Assembly: GCA_904066235.2 (NCBI GenBank)
Contig: CAJFCV020000001.1
Location: forward strand, 13,697,291-13,761,290
Origin: Bursaphelenchus xylophilus
Lineage: Eukaryota > Nematoda > Chromadorea > Rhabditida > Aphelenchoididae
DNA length: 64,000 nt
Direction of reading: 5' to 3'
The translations under genes were made by a program, and so were the position numbers. Positions 10,865-19,764 of the stretch are shown piece by piece; positions within the stretch are counted from its first letter, which is position 1, and each line of letters starts with the position of its first letter. The notes beneath the pieces are model-generated. The model was not told the DNA's origin. It saw only the letters and a program-made list of their open reading frames with translations, and made no database searches.

Positions 10865-11140
10865 CAGTGGTGTACCTGATCCAGTGGCAAAAACGAATCA
10901 TTTTACATCCGGGAAGTATCAAAAATGTGGCAAAATGCTTCTCTCTCCGAGTGAAAAAAAACTCCAATTTCAAGTTCTTTTTACACAAAATGCTACGCTT
11001 TTAAGGGCCCTCACAAAAAGAGCGGGCACGCTTTTTAAATCATAGTTTTTTTCACTTGGAGAGTGAATCATTTTGCCACATTTGATACTTCCCGGATGCA
11101 AACTGGCACATTTTTTGCCACTGGATCAGGTCCCCCACTG
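10865..11140. mobile_element. MITE family A, copy 3, with intact TA flanks
   Basis: CAGTGGTGTACCTGATCC at the left and GGATCAGGTCCCCCACTG at the right, flanked on both sides by TA (10863-10864 and 11141-11142). The arms pair for about 95 bp and include GGGAAGTATCAAAAATGTGG. At 276 bp it is slightly longer than the other copies. Confidence 0.8.
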
Positions 11141-11595
11141 TACAAAAAAAATCATTTTTTTTTAAAAAACACGCCTTTACCGCTGTGGAAAACCCTTGTC
11201 TTACCTTTACTTTGATCTACAGTAACTCTTTATTGCCCTTTCATTTCTCCCTATGACCTTTTTTCAATCATTTTCCACCTTATTTTCACGCCCTTTTCAC
11301 CCGTATTTTCTCTGAGTTTCTGCGAGAAATGTCATGGAGATTGCGGCAGATAAAAATCGTTGACAAGAATCAGCGCGCGTTTGTCTCACCTTTTTCGAAT
11401 GTTTCCGAATCTCGTCGTTGATCACCTCCGGTTTTCATTGCGTGCTCTTGTGGGGTTTGCAGCGGGTTTAACTTAAGGTGCTTTTCGAATGACGCCTAGA
11501 AGAATTTCAATTGTTTTTCGGGATTTCAGAGACTTCTTTGATGGCACAGTGAGATAGAGGGCTGCAGTGAGAATTTTGAAGGAGTAGACAGCTGG

Positions 11596-14500
11596 ATGGG
11601 CCCGAGAATGGAATCCAATGCCCTTTTACAGCCGAATCGGTAAGTTAGAAGTGATATATAGATAAACGGTGTACTTTTTTTGTCACTTTAGCTGAAGAAA
11701 TCATCAGTTTGTCGGGAAAATATCATGCACTCTGTCGCATGGAAAATTGCACCGCACAACGATCAGAAAAATTTTTTACTTTAAATGGGGAATCTGATCA
11801 GGGAGTTTTGTTAAGACTTAATCAAGGATCAAAAATGCCAAATCTTATCAAAATCAATCTACGGCAAAAAAAGTAGTAGCGATATTACAATTGAAGGTCA
11901 AGACCTACAAATAAACTGTTGTACGTCCTTACAACTTTGCTGATCACTTATTTGTACCGATTTGGTCATAAAATAGCTTTTTCTACGATTACACATGTCT
12001 GAAATTTCAATTTGGCGTTTCGGACTGATATTAACCATGTTATACATGACAAAATTAAAGTCAATTTTTTTTACGGATTTGACCCAATTATTCTATAAAA
12101 TAGGTAAACAAGAGCCACAGTTGACGAAACTCTCCCTCTTCCCTTCTCTAAAGACCCCAAACCTCATTCTTGACAAGTCCAGATCTGCGCACCTTCTCCT
12201 CCAAGAATTCCGCGATCGAGGTTAGTAAAATCTCTCTATTTGCTCCCGTTTCATAACTAATATAGTTATAAAACTGCTCACATGTTCCATTACCTTGGAA
12301 TCCTGCTGAGGCACTTCCTCGGCAGGATATTGATCTTGATCATGGATAACATAATTTTTCCATCTAAAAGTACTTTACTACTTTTTGGGTTGTCAAGACG
12401 AGCTTATTCTGACATTACCTTCGAGGTTTGATGGGCCTGGGCATTTTAACCACAAAAAAAATAAAAAATAATGAATTGATGGTGCCTATTTTGAAGTATT
12501 TTTGCTACTGCTGCAAAACTTGTAGACCGATTTTGCTGAAACTTAGCCCGCACTCAGAGAAAGACATGCTGAACAATCCTCCCTGATCAGATTTGTCAAA
12601 AAAAGTACTTTACACTCTAGAGGAGACAAAACTTTTGCAAAAACGGGCATATTTTCGGCCAGTTTTACCATAAAACCATAAGTTTGTTATCTAAAAAAAT
12701 CTAACTATAATAAACTGAAACGGATTACCTTTCATATGATATAACAAACTTAATAAAATTATGGCCCTTTGATGGCGTATGAGCCTGATTTATCCGACGT
12801 GTCTTAAAAAAATTGAGAAAATTAATGCCAAAATTCTTGGCATTCTGTTTCTGTTCGTTGTGCACCGGCGTTGAGAAAATTAATTGTGTCGCGGAAAAAT
12901 CAAATTGCTTTTCACTTCAGCGACACGATTGGCGCAGCGACATTGTGCTCATTATTTTCCCGACAAACTGATATTCAATGAGATGAGAAAACGTTAAAAG
13001 CGGGGGGCTGCCCGAAAATTCCCGGTCCGTCAGGAGAATAATGTGGATTTGTCGGAGCAAAAATGAAATCTTGAGCTAGCCAAGCGATGTTGGACGATTC
13101 CAAGGCACGGCGAATCCACATTATTTTCTCCACAGACTGATAGGCAGGCCACAATGTCCGGAGAGAGAAATTCATGCAAGGAAAGTACAGTGCGGAACCT
13201 GATCCAGTGGCAAAAAACGTACTGCATCCGGGAAGTATCAAAAACGTGGCAAAAATGCTTCCATCCCCAAGTGAAAAAATTCGGATTTCAAAGGTGCGCC
13301 CGCTATTTTTGTGAGGGAAAGGGCGCGACCTTCAAAACGAAGTTTTTTCACTTGGAGAGGGAAGCATTTTGCCACATTTTTTATGCTTCCCGGAAGCAAA
13401 ATGGTACGTTTTTTACCACTGGATCAGGTCCCTCACCGTAAAAGAAATCGAAGTTTCGAGTCAAAATTGACACAGATACGGCCAAAGACCGATTTTCTCT
13501 CTGACCGCTCTCCGCATATGGCGTACTCTCTCGTCGGCGAAGAACGTCAAATAAGACAGCTTCGGCGAATAACGAGCCATTATAAAATTTAACTGTCCCA
13601 CTTTCAGGCTCTCCAGTTCCGATGGAACCGGCAGTCAGGACATTGAAAATGGGTTTGAAATTATGGAAAGCACCAATCTGTCGTTTCGGCCGCCTATGAA
13701 TCAAGTAAATTTCCAGCACAAAAACCAACTCTTCGATCCTTATTTTCAGGCCCAATTCGACGACGTTTATCGCTACAACAAGCCAGAACACAAGCACAGC
13801 GAGTTTGTTCGGCGATCCGCCAAGGTCTTACGGCAATATCGGCGGCCATTCGAGAGTCGCAAGCGCTTCTGCTCCACAATCTTGGGATTTGTCCCATTTT
13901 TCGACTGGTTCCCAAAATACAACTGGCGACAAAACGTTGGGCATGACTTCATCGCGGGCTGCACATTGGCTGTAATTCATATTCCGGCCGGTAAAAAGCT
14001 TAGTTTTATAATTTTAACGATTTTTTCTTAATTCAGGGATTGCCTATGGCATTTTGGCTGGTCTTCCAGCGATTTCTGGCCTATATTTGTCCGTTTTCGC
14101 CCCGCTTTTATACATGATTTTCGGAACATCACGTCAGAACTCGTTGGGAACGTTCGCCATAGTAGCGCTGATGACCCGCAATGCCCTGGAGGCATTCCCG
14201 GATCAAGATAAAATGGAGTTAGCGTCGACGTTATCTTTAACCGTCGGAATTGTGCATGTAAGAGGTTTTATTCGATTTTTTATGTGATGCAAGAGATTGG
14301 GGGAGAGATAATGTTTTAGTGTTTTGGAGAAGCAAGTTATTAGTCTGTCGGGAAAATAACGGCGGATCGTCGCGCCTTGGAATAAATAATTCGTTTTTTC
14401 ATCGCTCTGCGACTGAAAGCCGCGGCTGGGGTTTTGGTGCGCGATAGCGGCGAGGCGAGACATTTTGCTGCGACGATCCGCCGTTGTTTTCCGACAGACT

Positions 14501-17500
14501 GATAGTGAGCGCTCTGTCGCAATCGAACATCGCATCAGTGCCGAGAAAATTAGTTGTGTCGCGGGAAAATCAAATTTTCACTTCAGCGACACGATCGTCG
14601 CAGCGAAATTGCGCTCATTATTTTCCCGACAAACCGATATGCTCTTTGCAACTGAAAGGGCAAATTCTTAATGTGCGCAACTCAGATTTCCGTTAAATTT
14701 TACTATTTTCATATCAGTCTGTCGGGAAAATAACGGCGGATCGTCGCGCCTCGGAATCGCCCATCATCGCTTTGCGACGGCTGCCGAAGCTGGAGATTTA
14801 TCGCGCGATAGCGGTGAGGCGAGACATTTTGCTGCGACAATCCGCCGTTATTTTCCCGACAGACTGATAGTGTGTCACAAATCAATTCTTTAAAGTTTTA
14901 GCTCGCGTTCTGCAGATGTTTTCGAGAGAGTACGCAAAACGAGCAGGGTGTGCTAAATAGACGAGAAAAATGTTTTCCAGAACTTTCTTATTTCAGCGGG
15001 GAAATTTTTTTGTTGAAAACTTATACTCCGCAATAGGAATATTGCCTGAAAATTGCAATCCTGAAATTGCATGAATTTGAAAATTCGATGGAACATCTTG
15101 ATCAAAAAACTGAAATTATGTCCCAAATTTGAGCCAAGTTTTATTCAATTCTTTTCGCCCCACGTCAAAGATCAGTCTGTCGGGAAAATAATGAGCACTC
15201 TGTCGCACAAAAAGTCGCATCGAGAAAACGAATTGTGTCGCAGCAAAGAAGACTTGCTTTTTAATTCAGCGACATGATCGGCGCAGCGACATGCTCATTA
15301 TTTTCCCGACAGATTGATAACTTAAAGTTGCTTTAGCTTTCAACTTGCTTTGTTTCAGTTATCCATGGGAATATTTCGCTTGGAAATCCTGACCACTTAC
15401 TTCTCCGACGCCGTGATTGGCGGTTTCTCGACGGGGGCGGCTTGTCACGTGTTTGTGACTCAAATCCGCAATTACCTCGGCCTTCCAAAACAGCCCTCCC
15501 ACCACGGTTTCGGAATGGCGTTCCTAAAACTTCGGGACTTGGCGTTGAACTTGAATCAAACCAACTTGATCACGCTGACATTCGCTACGAGCTGTTTGAT
15601 TATTTTGGTTTTTGGGAAGTTTTGGATCAACCCCTACCTCAAACGAACGTATAAATTGAATGTTCCGGTTCCTTTTGAGCTCATTATGGTAGGCAGGGTT
15701 TGTAGAGTAGCTAGCAATAAATTCAGATGTAATTTTGATAAAGTTTAAGCGTTTTAGCTGATCACGGGTGCAACAATATCGAATTTAATGGACTTCCGAG
15801 GCAACTACGGAATGCTCGTTGTTGGAACACTACCCTCACAGTAAGTTTTGTAACGCTCTATACAGTAGGGCCTCTATTTTTGAATAGAGGCATCAGACTG
15901 TCGGGAAAATAATGAGCATTCTGTTGCTGCGCCAATCGCATTGCTGAAGTGAAACGCAATTTGGTTTTCAATTGGCGCAATTCTTTTTCTTAGCGATAAT
16001 TCGATTCTCTATGCGACAGAGAGCTCATTATTTTCCCGACAGACTGAAAATGGTCTATACGAGTTTTTGAAACAGTAACAGCCAAATACAAGGCGTTTCT
16101 TCCGGTTGTTCGTGAATTTTAATCCACAGGAGAGGTGTCGAAGTGCGACTCTCAGATTTTGATAAAACATGGTGCAAATTTACAATATAAGGCGCGTGCG
16201 TTCTACTTCTCTGCGGACTTCCTCGCAGAAAACCCGCATTTCTTGTCTGTGGGCCCGCTAGACAAGAAATGTGCAATTCTTGGCTGAGCAGAGAAAAAAA
16301 GAAAAAAATCTTCACGGGGAGAGAGCAGAAAATTGCGCAATATTGCGCAATGTTACGCAATTTTAGACAAGAATTGCGCGTTTCTTGTCTAGCGGGCCCA
16401 CAGACAAGAAATGCGGGTTTTCTGCGAGGAAGTCCGAAGAGAAGTAGAACGCACGCGCCTTATATGATTATTTTTATGACATATTTAAGTCGAAAGTTGG
16501 AAAAAATGAGAAAACTTTTGTTTGTGAATTTTGGCATGAAAAGTTTCATACCTATTTCTACCATAGAGGGTGACGTTTTCACAGAAAATTAATTTTTTCC
16601 GCGCGAAACTGAAAAAGATATAGCCAAAAGATGTTTTTCTCTCTGACCGCCCTCCGCGTTCCCCGTACTCTCTCGGCCGCAAAGATGTTTGAATATTTCG
16701 GCGGCGAATGAAAAGCGCGAGCCAAAACTTTTAGGAACAGATATGTGATCTATGCCCAACGTGTGTTAAAAGTTTGAAGAAAATCTGAGCGTCGCACTTG
16801 GAATTGTAAAAACCTTGAAAACTTGTCTAGGAAAAAAATTCATCTGATTCTGTAGCTGGCAATTGGTCACTAGATAAAAAATGTCTTTTTCTTTTGTTGA
16901 AATAATTCTAACAACAAATTTATCATCCATTTTTACAGATTTCCCCAACCGAAATGGCCGAGGATCGGCCTGATCCCAGCCCTCTTACCTCACGCAATTT
17001 CTATCGCCATTGTCAGCGCCGCCATTCATATTTCGTTGGGAAAGATGTTTGCGAAACGACTCAACTACAGTATTGAGCCATCGCAAGAGCTGTATGCCCT
17101 GGGATTTGTCTCGTCGATATCGTCGATATTCCCAGTCTTCCCAGCGGCGTGCTCGTTGAGCCGAACGGTGGTTAGTGCGGATGTGGGCGCTAAGACACAA
17201 GTGCGGTTGAGATCTATTTTTTTTGTTTCAGTCTGTCCGGAAAATAATGAGCACTCTGTCGCATCGAAAATCGCATCGCCGCTGAGAAGATGGAATGCGT
17301 CGCGGCAAAATCAAATTGCTTTTCACTTCATCGACGCGATTGGCGCAGCGACAATTTGCTCATTATTTTCCCGACAGAATAAAACAATTTTTTTTTTTCA
17401 ATTGATTAAAGGTACTAATGAAAATTTATTTTCAGTTAAGCTCACTGTTTTCAAGCGCCATTTTGGTTGGGGTTATCCTCAAAGTTGGGGCTTATCTGGA

Positions 17501-19543
17501 GACATTACCAATGGTAAGTGAACATAGATTTTCGGAAAAGATTGTCATCAAAAAAAAAGCTTTTTTTCGGATTGGGACCGAAAGCGTTCGGATTTCCGAA
17601 GAGTCCCACTTCTTGAATTTTCAAAATGCGAGGTGACATTTTATACGATAGAAAAAATTTTTCAAATTTACAAAATTAAAAAGTGACGTATAATACGATG
17701 AAATTTCCACTCAATTTTTCAAAATGAACGGTGACATGTTATACGATGAAAATTTTACGCAATTTGTTTCAAGTGACTGTAAAAACTTGCATTTTAAAAA
17801 TTGATGTTCATTTTTGAACCCGAAAATTTCAGTGCGTTCTCTCCGCCATTATCATTGTCGCCTTGACTGGGATGTTCAGAAAATTCTCCGAACTGGCCCG
17901 ACTCTATAAATTGGCCAAGATCGACTTTTCCATCTGGCTGGTCAGTTTCATCGCCACCGTGTCCTGGAATGTGACTGTCGGGCTTGGAGTGTCCGTGGTA
18001 TATGCTCTACTAACTATCGTGTTTCGAACACAATGGCCGAGATCTCATTATCTGGAGAATTTGAAAGGATCGAGCGACTTCAGAGACGGGGAGAGATACG
18101 AGAATATTACGCAGTTGGATGTGAGTTTTTGAGATTTTTTGACTTGAAAGGAAAGTGGGGTGGTTATCAGATTTTTTGCATGTTGCCGAGGACTGTTCCT
18201 TACATCAGTCTGTCGGGAAAATAATGTGGATTTGTCGTAGTGATATGACTGTTTATTCATGTTTTACTACCACAGAGCACTTTAATTTAGGGAAAATGCG
18301 ATTTAAAGTTGTTAGACCGGTATTTTAGATGATAGAAAGTTAAAGCCATAAGTTAGAACACTTGGAACTGTACATAATTGAATAGTAGAGTAAGTAAAAC
18401 GGAGAAAAATGCGGGGAAATAAGAGAAATTCGCGGAAAAATCAGTTTACTTGGTCGGTATCGCTTCCGCCGAGGGCTGAGTCCGCCAGACTGGACAAAGG
18501 TGATTCTCCAAGGCACATTCGCCTCCAAGCGATCACAAGAACGTCGGAAAGCGCGGGGAAAAAGTTGGTTAAAAGCGCGATATCGTAGTAGCCGGCTTTT
18601 TCGAAAAGCTCTCGAACTGGCGCTTTGGCGGCAGCGAAAAAGACGTGGACATGGTGGGATTGGAGCTCTTGATGGATCTGAAATTTTGTGTACATACTCC
18701 GTACAGGTTGCTTATCTATTTTTGTAAAACTTAGAGCAAATTTTTTAAGGGTGCCTAAAATTTTTTTTTGATTTTTCGAAAAAACGAAATTTTTTCACTG
18801 ATCACCTCTTTCAATGCATTGGCTCCCATTATGTCCACAACAGTGAATCCGGAGCAATCGATGACCAAAAATTTCTCCGCTGAACCTCTAATAACAAACT
18901 TTTTCAGGGGATTTCCATCTTCCGCTTCGACGCTCCGCTTCTTTTCACCAACGTCGAGCACTTCAAAAGCACCGTAATCAAGGCTGCACTGCGGCTACCT
19001 CAGGCAGAACCGGCCGAGCATGTCTATGCGCAGAATACGGTCGACTCATTCCGACCGTTGGAGGTCGAAGTCGATGATTTGAAGCCGAAAACGAGAGGTT
19101 CGGCGGAGAAATTTTTGGTCATCGATTGCTCCGGATTCACTTTTGTCGACACAATGGGAGCTAATGCGTTGAAAGAGGTGAGAATTGAAAAAAATTTCGT
19201 TTCTTCGAAAAATCAAAAAATTTTTTAGGTACCCTTAAAAATTTCGATCGAAAATTTTACAAAAATAGATAAGCGACCTATACAGAGCATGTATAAAAAA
19301 TTTCAGATCCATCAAGAGCTCCAATCCCACCATGTCCACGTCTTTTTCGCTGCCGCCAAAGCACCAGTTCGAGAGCTTTTCGAAAAAGCCGGCTACTACA
19401 ATATCGTACCCAAAACCAACTTTTTCCCCGCCATTTCCGACGCTGTTGTGATCGCTCGGAGGCGAATGTGCGTTGGAGAATCGCCTTTGTCCAGTCTGGC
19501 GGACTCAGCCCTCGGCGGAAGCGATACGGGCCAAGTAAACTGA
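11596..19543 (+). CDS. SLC26/SulP-family anion (sulfate) transporter
   Basis: Eleven exons join in frame to about 716 residues: 11596-11639, 13608-13704, 13750-13990, 14037-14257, 15359-15688, 15758-15840, 16939-17200, 17436-17513, 17833-18120, 18908-19177 and 19307-19543. The SulP signature region is clear (IPAGIAYGILAGLP, then GTSRQNSLGTFAIVALM), as is the later transmembrane block with CSLSRTVV and GMFRKFSELARLYK. The C-terminal cytosolic STAS domain has GISIFRFDAPLLF, FLVIDCSGFTFVDT and GANALKEIHQEL. Family members exchange sulfate, bicarbonate, chloride or other anions at a plasma membrane; the substrate here cannot be read. The 45-nt intron 13705-13749 is in frame and lacks a stop, so retention would add 15 residues. 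The start is the first ATG after an upstream in-frame stop; Met at 11608 is an alternative. Introns 1, 4, 6 and 7 carry MITEs, and intron 9 carries an inverted copy of the final exons. Confidence 0.9.
11703..12971. mobile_element. MITE family B copy split by element F (intron 1 of SLC26 gene)
   Basis: The left part 11703-11755 (TCAGTTTGTCGGGAAAATAT) and the right part 12868-12971 (ending TATTTTCCCGACAAACTGA) together give about 157 bp, the normal size of a family-B element. The break coincides with the target duplication of element F. Confidence 0.7.
11756..12862. mobile_element. Element F: 1.1-kb element with CACAACG ends and 5-bp duplication
   Basis: Starts CACAACGATCAGAAA and ends TTTCTGTTCGTTGTG, 15-bp inverted repeats with one mismatch. 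CACCG at 11751-11755 is repeated at 12863-12867. The 1107-bp interior has no recognisable transposase; one short frame (11995-12225) has no known product. A GC-rich 5-bp duplication with CAC termini is reminiscent of Transib-type elements, but the evidence is thin. Confidence 0.6.
13024..13140. mobile_element. MITE family B, subtype with GTGGATTTGTCG arms
   Basis: Left GTCCGTCAGGAGAATAATGTGGATTTGTCG pairs with right CGGCGAATCCACATTATTTTC..ACAGACTGA. The arms differ from the GAGCACT subtype, defining a separate subfamily also seen as a solo end at 18204. Confidence 0.6.
13188..13438. mobile_element. MITE family A, copy 4, TA-flanked
   Basis: 251-bp palindromic element from CAGTGCGGAACCTGATCC to GGATCAGGTCCCTCACCG, with TA at 13186-13187 and 13439-13440. 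The interior GCGCCCGCTATTTTTGTGAGG is shared with copy 1. It lies 170 bp upstream of exon 2 of the SLC26 gene. Confidence 0.8.
14341..14638. mobile_element. Two adjacent family-B MITEs of different subtypes
   Basis: The first copy (14341-14501) has arms with AATAACGGCGGATCGTCGC. It is directly followed by the body and right end of a GAGCGCTCTGTCGC-subtype copy (14503-14638), which lacks its own left terminus. The arrangement suggests the first inserted into, or recombined with, the left terminal repeat of the second. Both lie in intron 4 of the SLC26 gene. Confidence 0.65.
14714..14867. mobile_element. MITE family B copy with TA duplication
   Basis: 154-bp element TCAGTCTGTCGGGAAAATAA..TTATTTTCCCGACAGACTGA, flanked by TA at 14712-14713 and 14868-14869. 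The arms carry CGGCGGATCGTCGCGCC. This copy best defines the family ends and the target site. Confidence 0.8.
15172..15317. mobile_element. MITE family B copy
   Basis: Begins TCAGTCTGTCGGGAAAATAA and ends TTTTCCCGACAGATTGA, followed by TA. The interior has the GAGCACTCTGTCGC subtype and the TTAATTCAGCGACATGATCG core. It ends 41 bp before exon 5 of the SLC26 gene. Confidence 0.75.
15893..16047. mobile_element. MITE family B copy, reversed interior
   Basis: TCAGACTGTCGGGAAAATAA to TTATTTTCCCGACAGACTGA. The asymmetric interior is inverted relative to most copies (TTGCTGAAGTGAAACGC first, ATGCGACAGA last), showing insertion in the other orientation. Lies in intron 6. Confidence 0.75.
16126..16806. 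mobile_element. Element C copy 2, interrupted by foldback element E
   Basis: Left end ACAGGAGAGGTGTCGAAGTG, then CGACTCTCAGATTTTG. The right end is CAAGTGCGACGCTCAGATTT on the complementary strand. The interior CTCTGACCGCCCTCC, CTCTCGGCCGCAAAG and AAGCGCGAGCCAAAACTTT matches element C at 8574-9023. Element E (16185-16465) sits within it. Confidence 0.6.
16185..16465. mobile_element. Element E: 281-bp foldback element
   Basis: Arms of about 98 bp pair with two or three mismatches, from ATATAAGGCGCGTGCG to CGCACGCGCCTTATAT. They include the GGGCCC-centred block GTCTGTGGGCCCGCTAGAC. The short centre has TTGCGCAA repeats. The target duplication is ambiguous because the ends are themselves AT palindromes. 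Lies in intron 6 of the SLC26 gene. Confidence 0.75.
17228..17378. mobile_element. MITE family B copy filling most of intron 7
   Basis: TCAGTCTGTCCGGAAAATAA to CATTATTTTCCCGACAGA. The terminal CTGA on the right is mutated. The element occupies 151 of the 235 bases of intron 7 (17201-17435), close to both splice sites. Confidence 0.75.
17622..17765 (+). repeat. Short degenerate tandem repeat in intron 8
   Basis: Three copies at ~50-bp spacing carry GTGACATTTTATACGAT (17633), GTGACGTATAATACGAT (17684) and GTGACATGTTATACGAT (17733), each followed by A/T-rich sequence with AAATTTTTC. Confidence 0.6.
18204..18238. mobile_element. MITE family B, solo left end at a duplication boundary
   Basis: TCAGTCTGTCGGGAAAATAA followed by TGTGGATTTGTCG matches the left arm of the subtype at 13024. 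The homology stops exactly where the inverted exon copy (18239-18888) begins, so the duplication may have landed in or been captured by this element. Confidence 0.6.
18239..18888 (-). pseudogene. Inverted duplicate of the last two SLC26 exons (STAS end)
   Basis: On the minus strand this copy contains the end of exon 10 (EKFLVIDCSGFTVVDIMGAN), its donor, the intron, the acceptor and the whole of exon 11 (IHQELQSHHVHVFFAAAK through QVN and stop), plus 3' flank with AATAAA. It mirrors 19093-19745. Compared with the functional exon 11 there are about nine residue changes (for example NIVPK to DIALL, ARRR to AWRR), yet the frame is open and the splice sites are kept. It lacks the start of exon 10 and any upstream exons, so it is not a complete gene. 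It lies antisense in intron 9 of the parent. Confidence 0.85.
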
Positions 19544-19745
19544 ATTTTTCGCGAATTTCTCTTATTTTCCCGCATTTTTCTCCGTTTTACTTATTCAAAT
19601 ATTCAATTATGTACAGTTCCAAGTGTTCTAATTTATGGCTTTAACTTTCTATCATCTAAAATACCGGTCTAACAACTTTAAATCGCATTTTCCCTAAATT
19701 AAAGTGCTCTGTGGTAGGATAACATGAATAAACGGTCATATCACT
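18239..19745. repeat. 650-bp inverted repeat with 204-bp loop in SLC26 gene
   Basis: Arms 18239-18888 and 19093-19745 are reverse complements with scattered substitutions and small indels. The loop (18889-19092) holds the acceptor and first 185 bases of exon 10. The right arm is the functional 3' end of the gene, including exon 11, stop codon and the first polyadenylation signal. The pre-mRNA could fold into a long hairpin. Confidence 0.85.
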
Positions 19746-19764
19746 TGTTATTAGTTCAAATAAA
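19727..19764 (+). terminator. Polyadenylation signals of the SLC26 gene
   Basis: AATAAA occurs at 19727-19732 and again at 19759-19764, 184 and 216 bases after the stop codon. The first is shared with the inverted copy upstream; the second lies outside the inverted repeat. Confidence 0.5.

Larger units (their letters stand above)
3633..11595. other. Repeat-rich intergenic region
   Basis: About 8 kb without a convincing gene. It holds inverted-repeat elements (listed separately), short tandem repeats, and scattered fragments of a family containing a CTCTGACCGCTCTCC-like core. Those fragments lie near 4700-4830 (minus), 5775-5860, 6470-6560 and 8320-8400. Small open frames near 7318-7648 (minus) and 9957-10645 (minus) have no recognisable product. 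The gene-like composition near 7380-7640 is the only part that might hide a small or decayed exon. Confidence 0.5.

Noticed and set aside
11995..12225. Possible alternative first exon of the SLC26 gene with a GTTAGT donor
   Set aside because: It lies inside transposable element F and its phase and sequence are no better than the supported first exon at 11596-11639.
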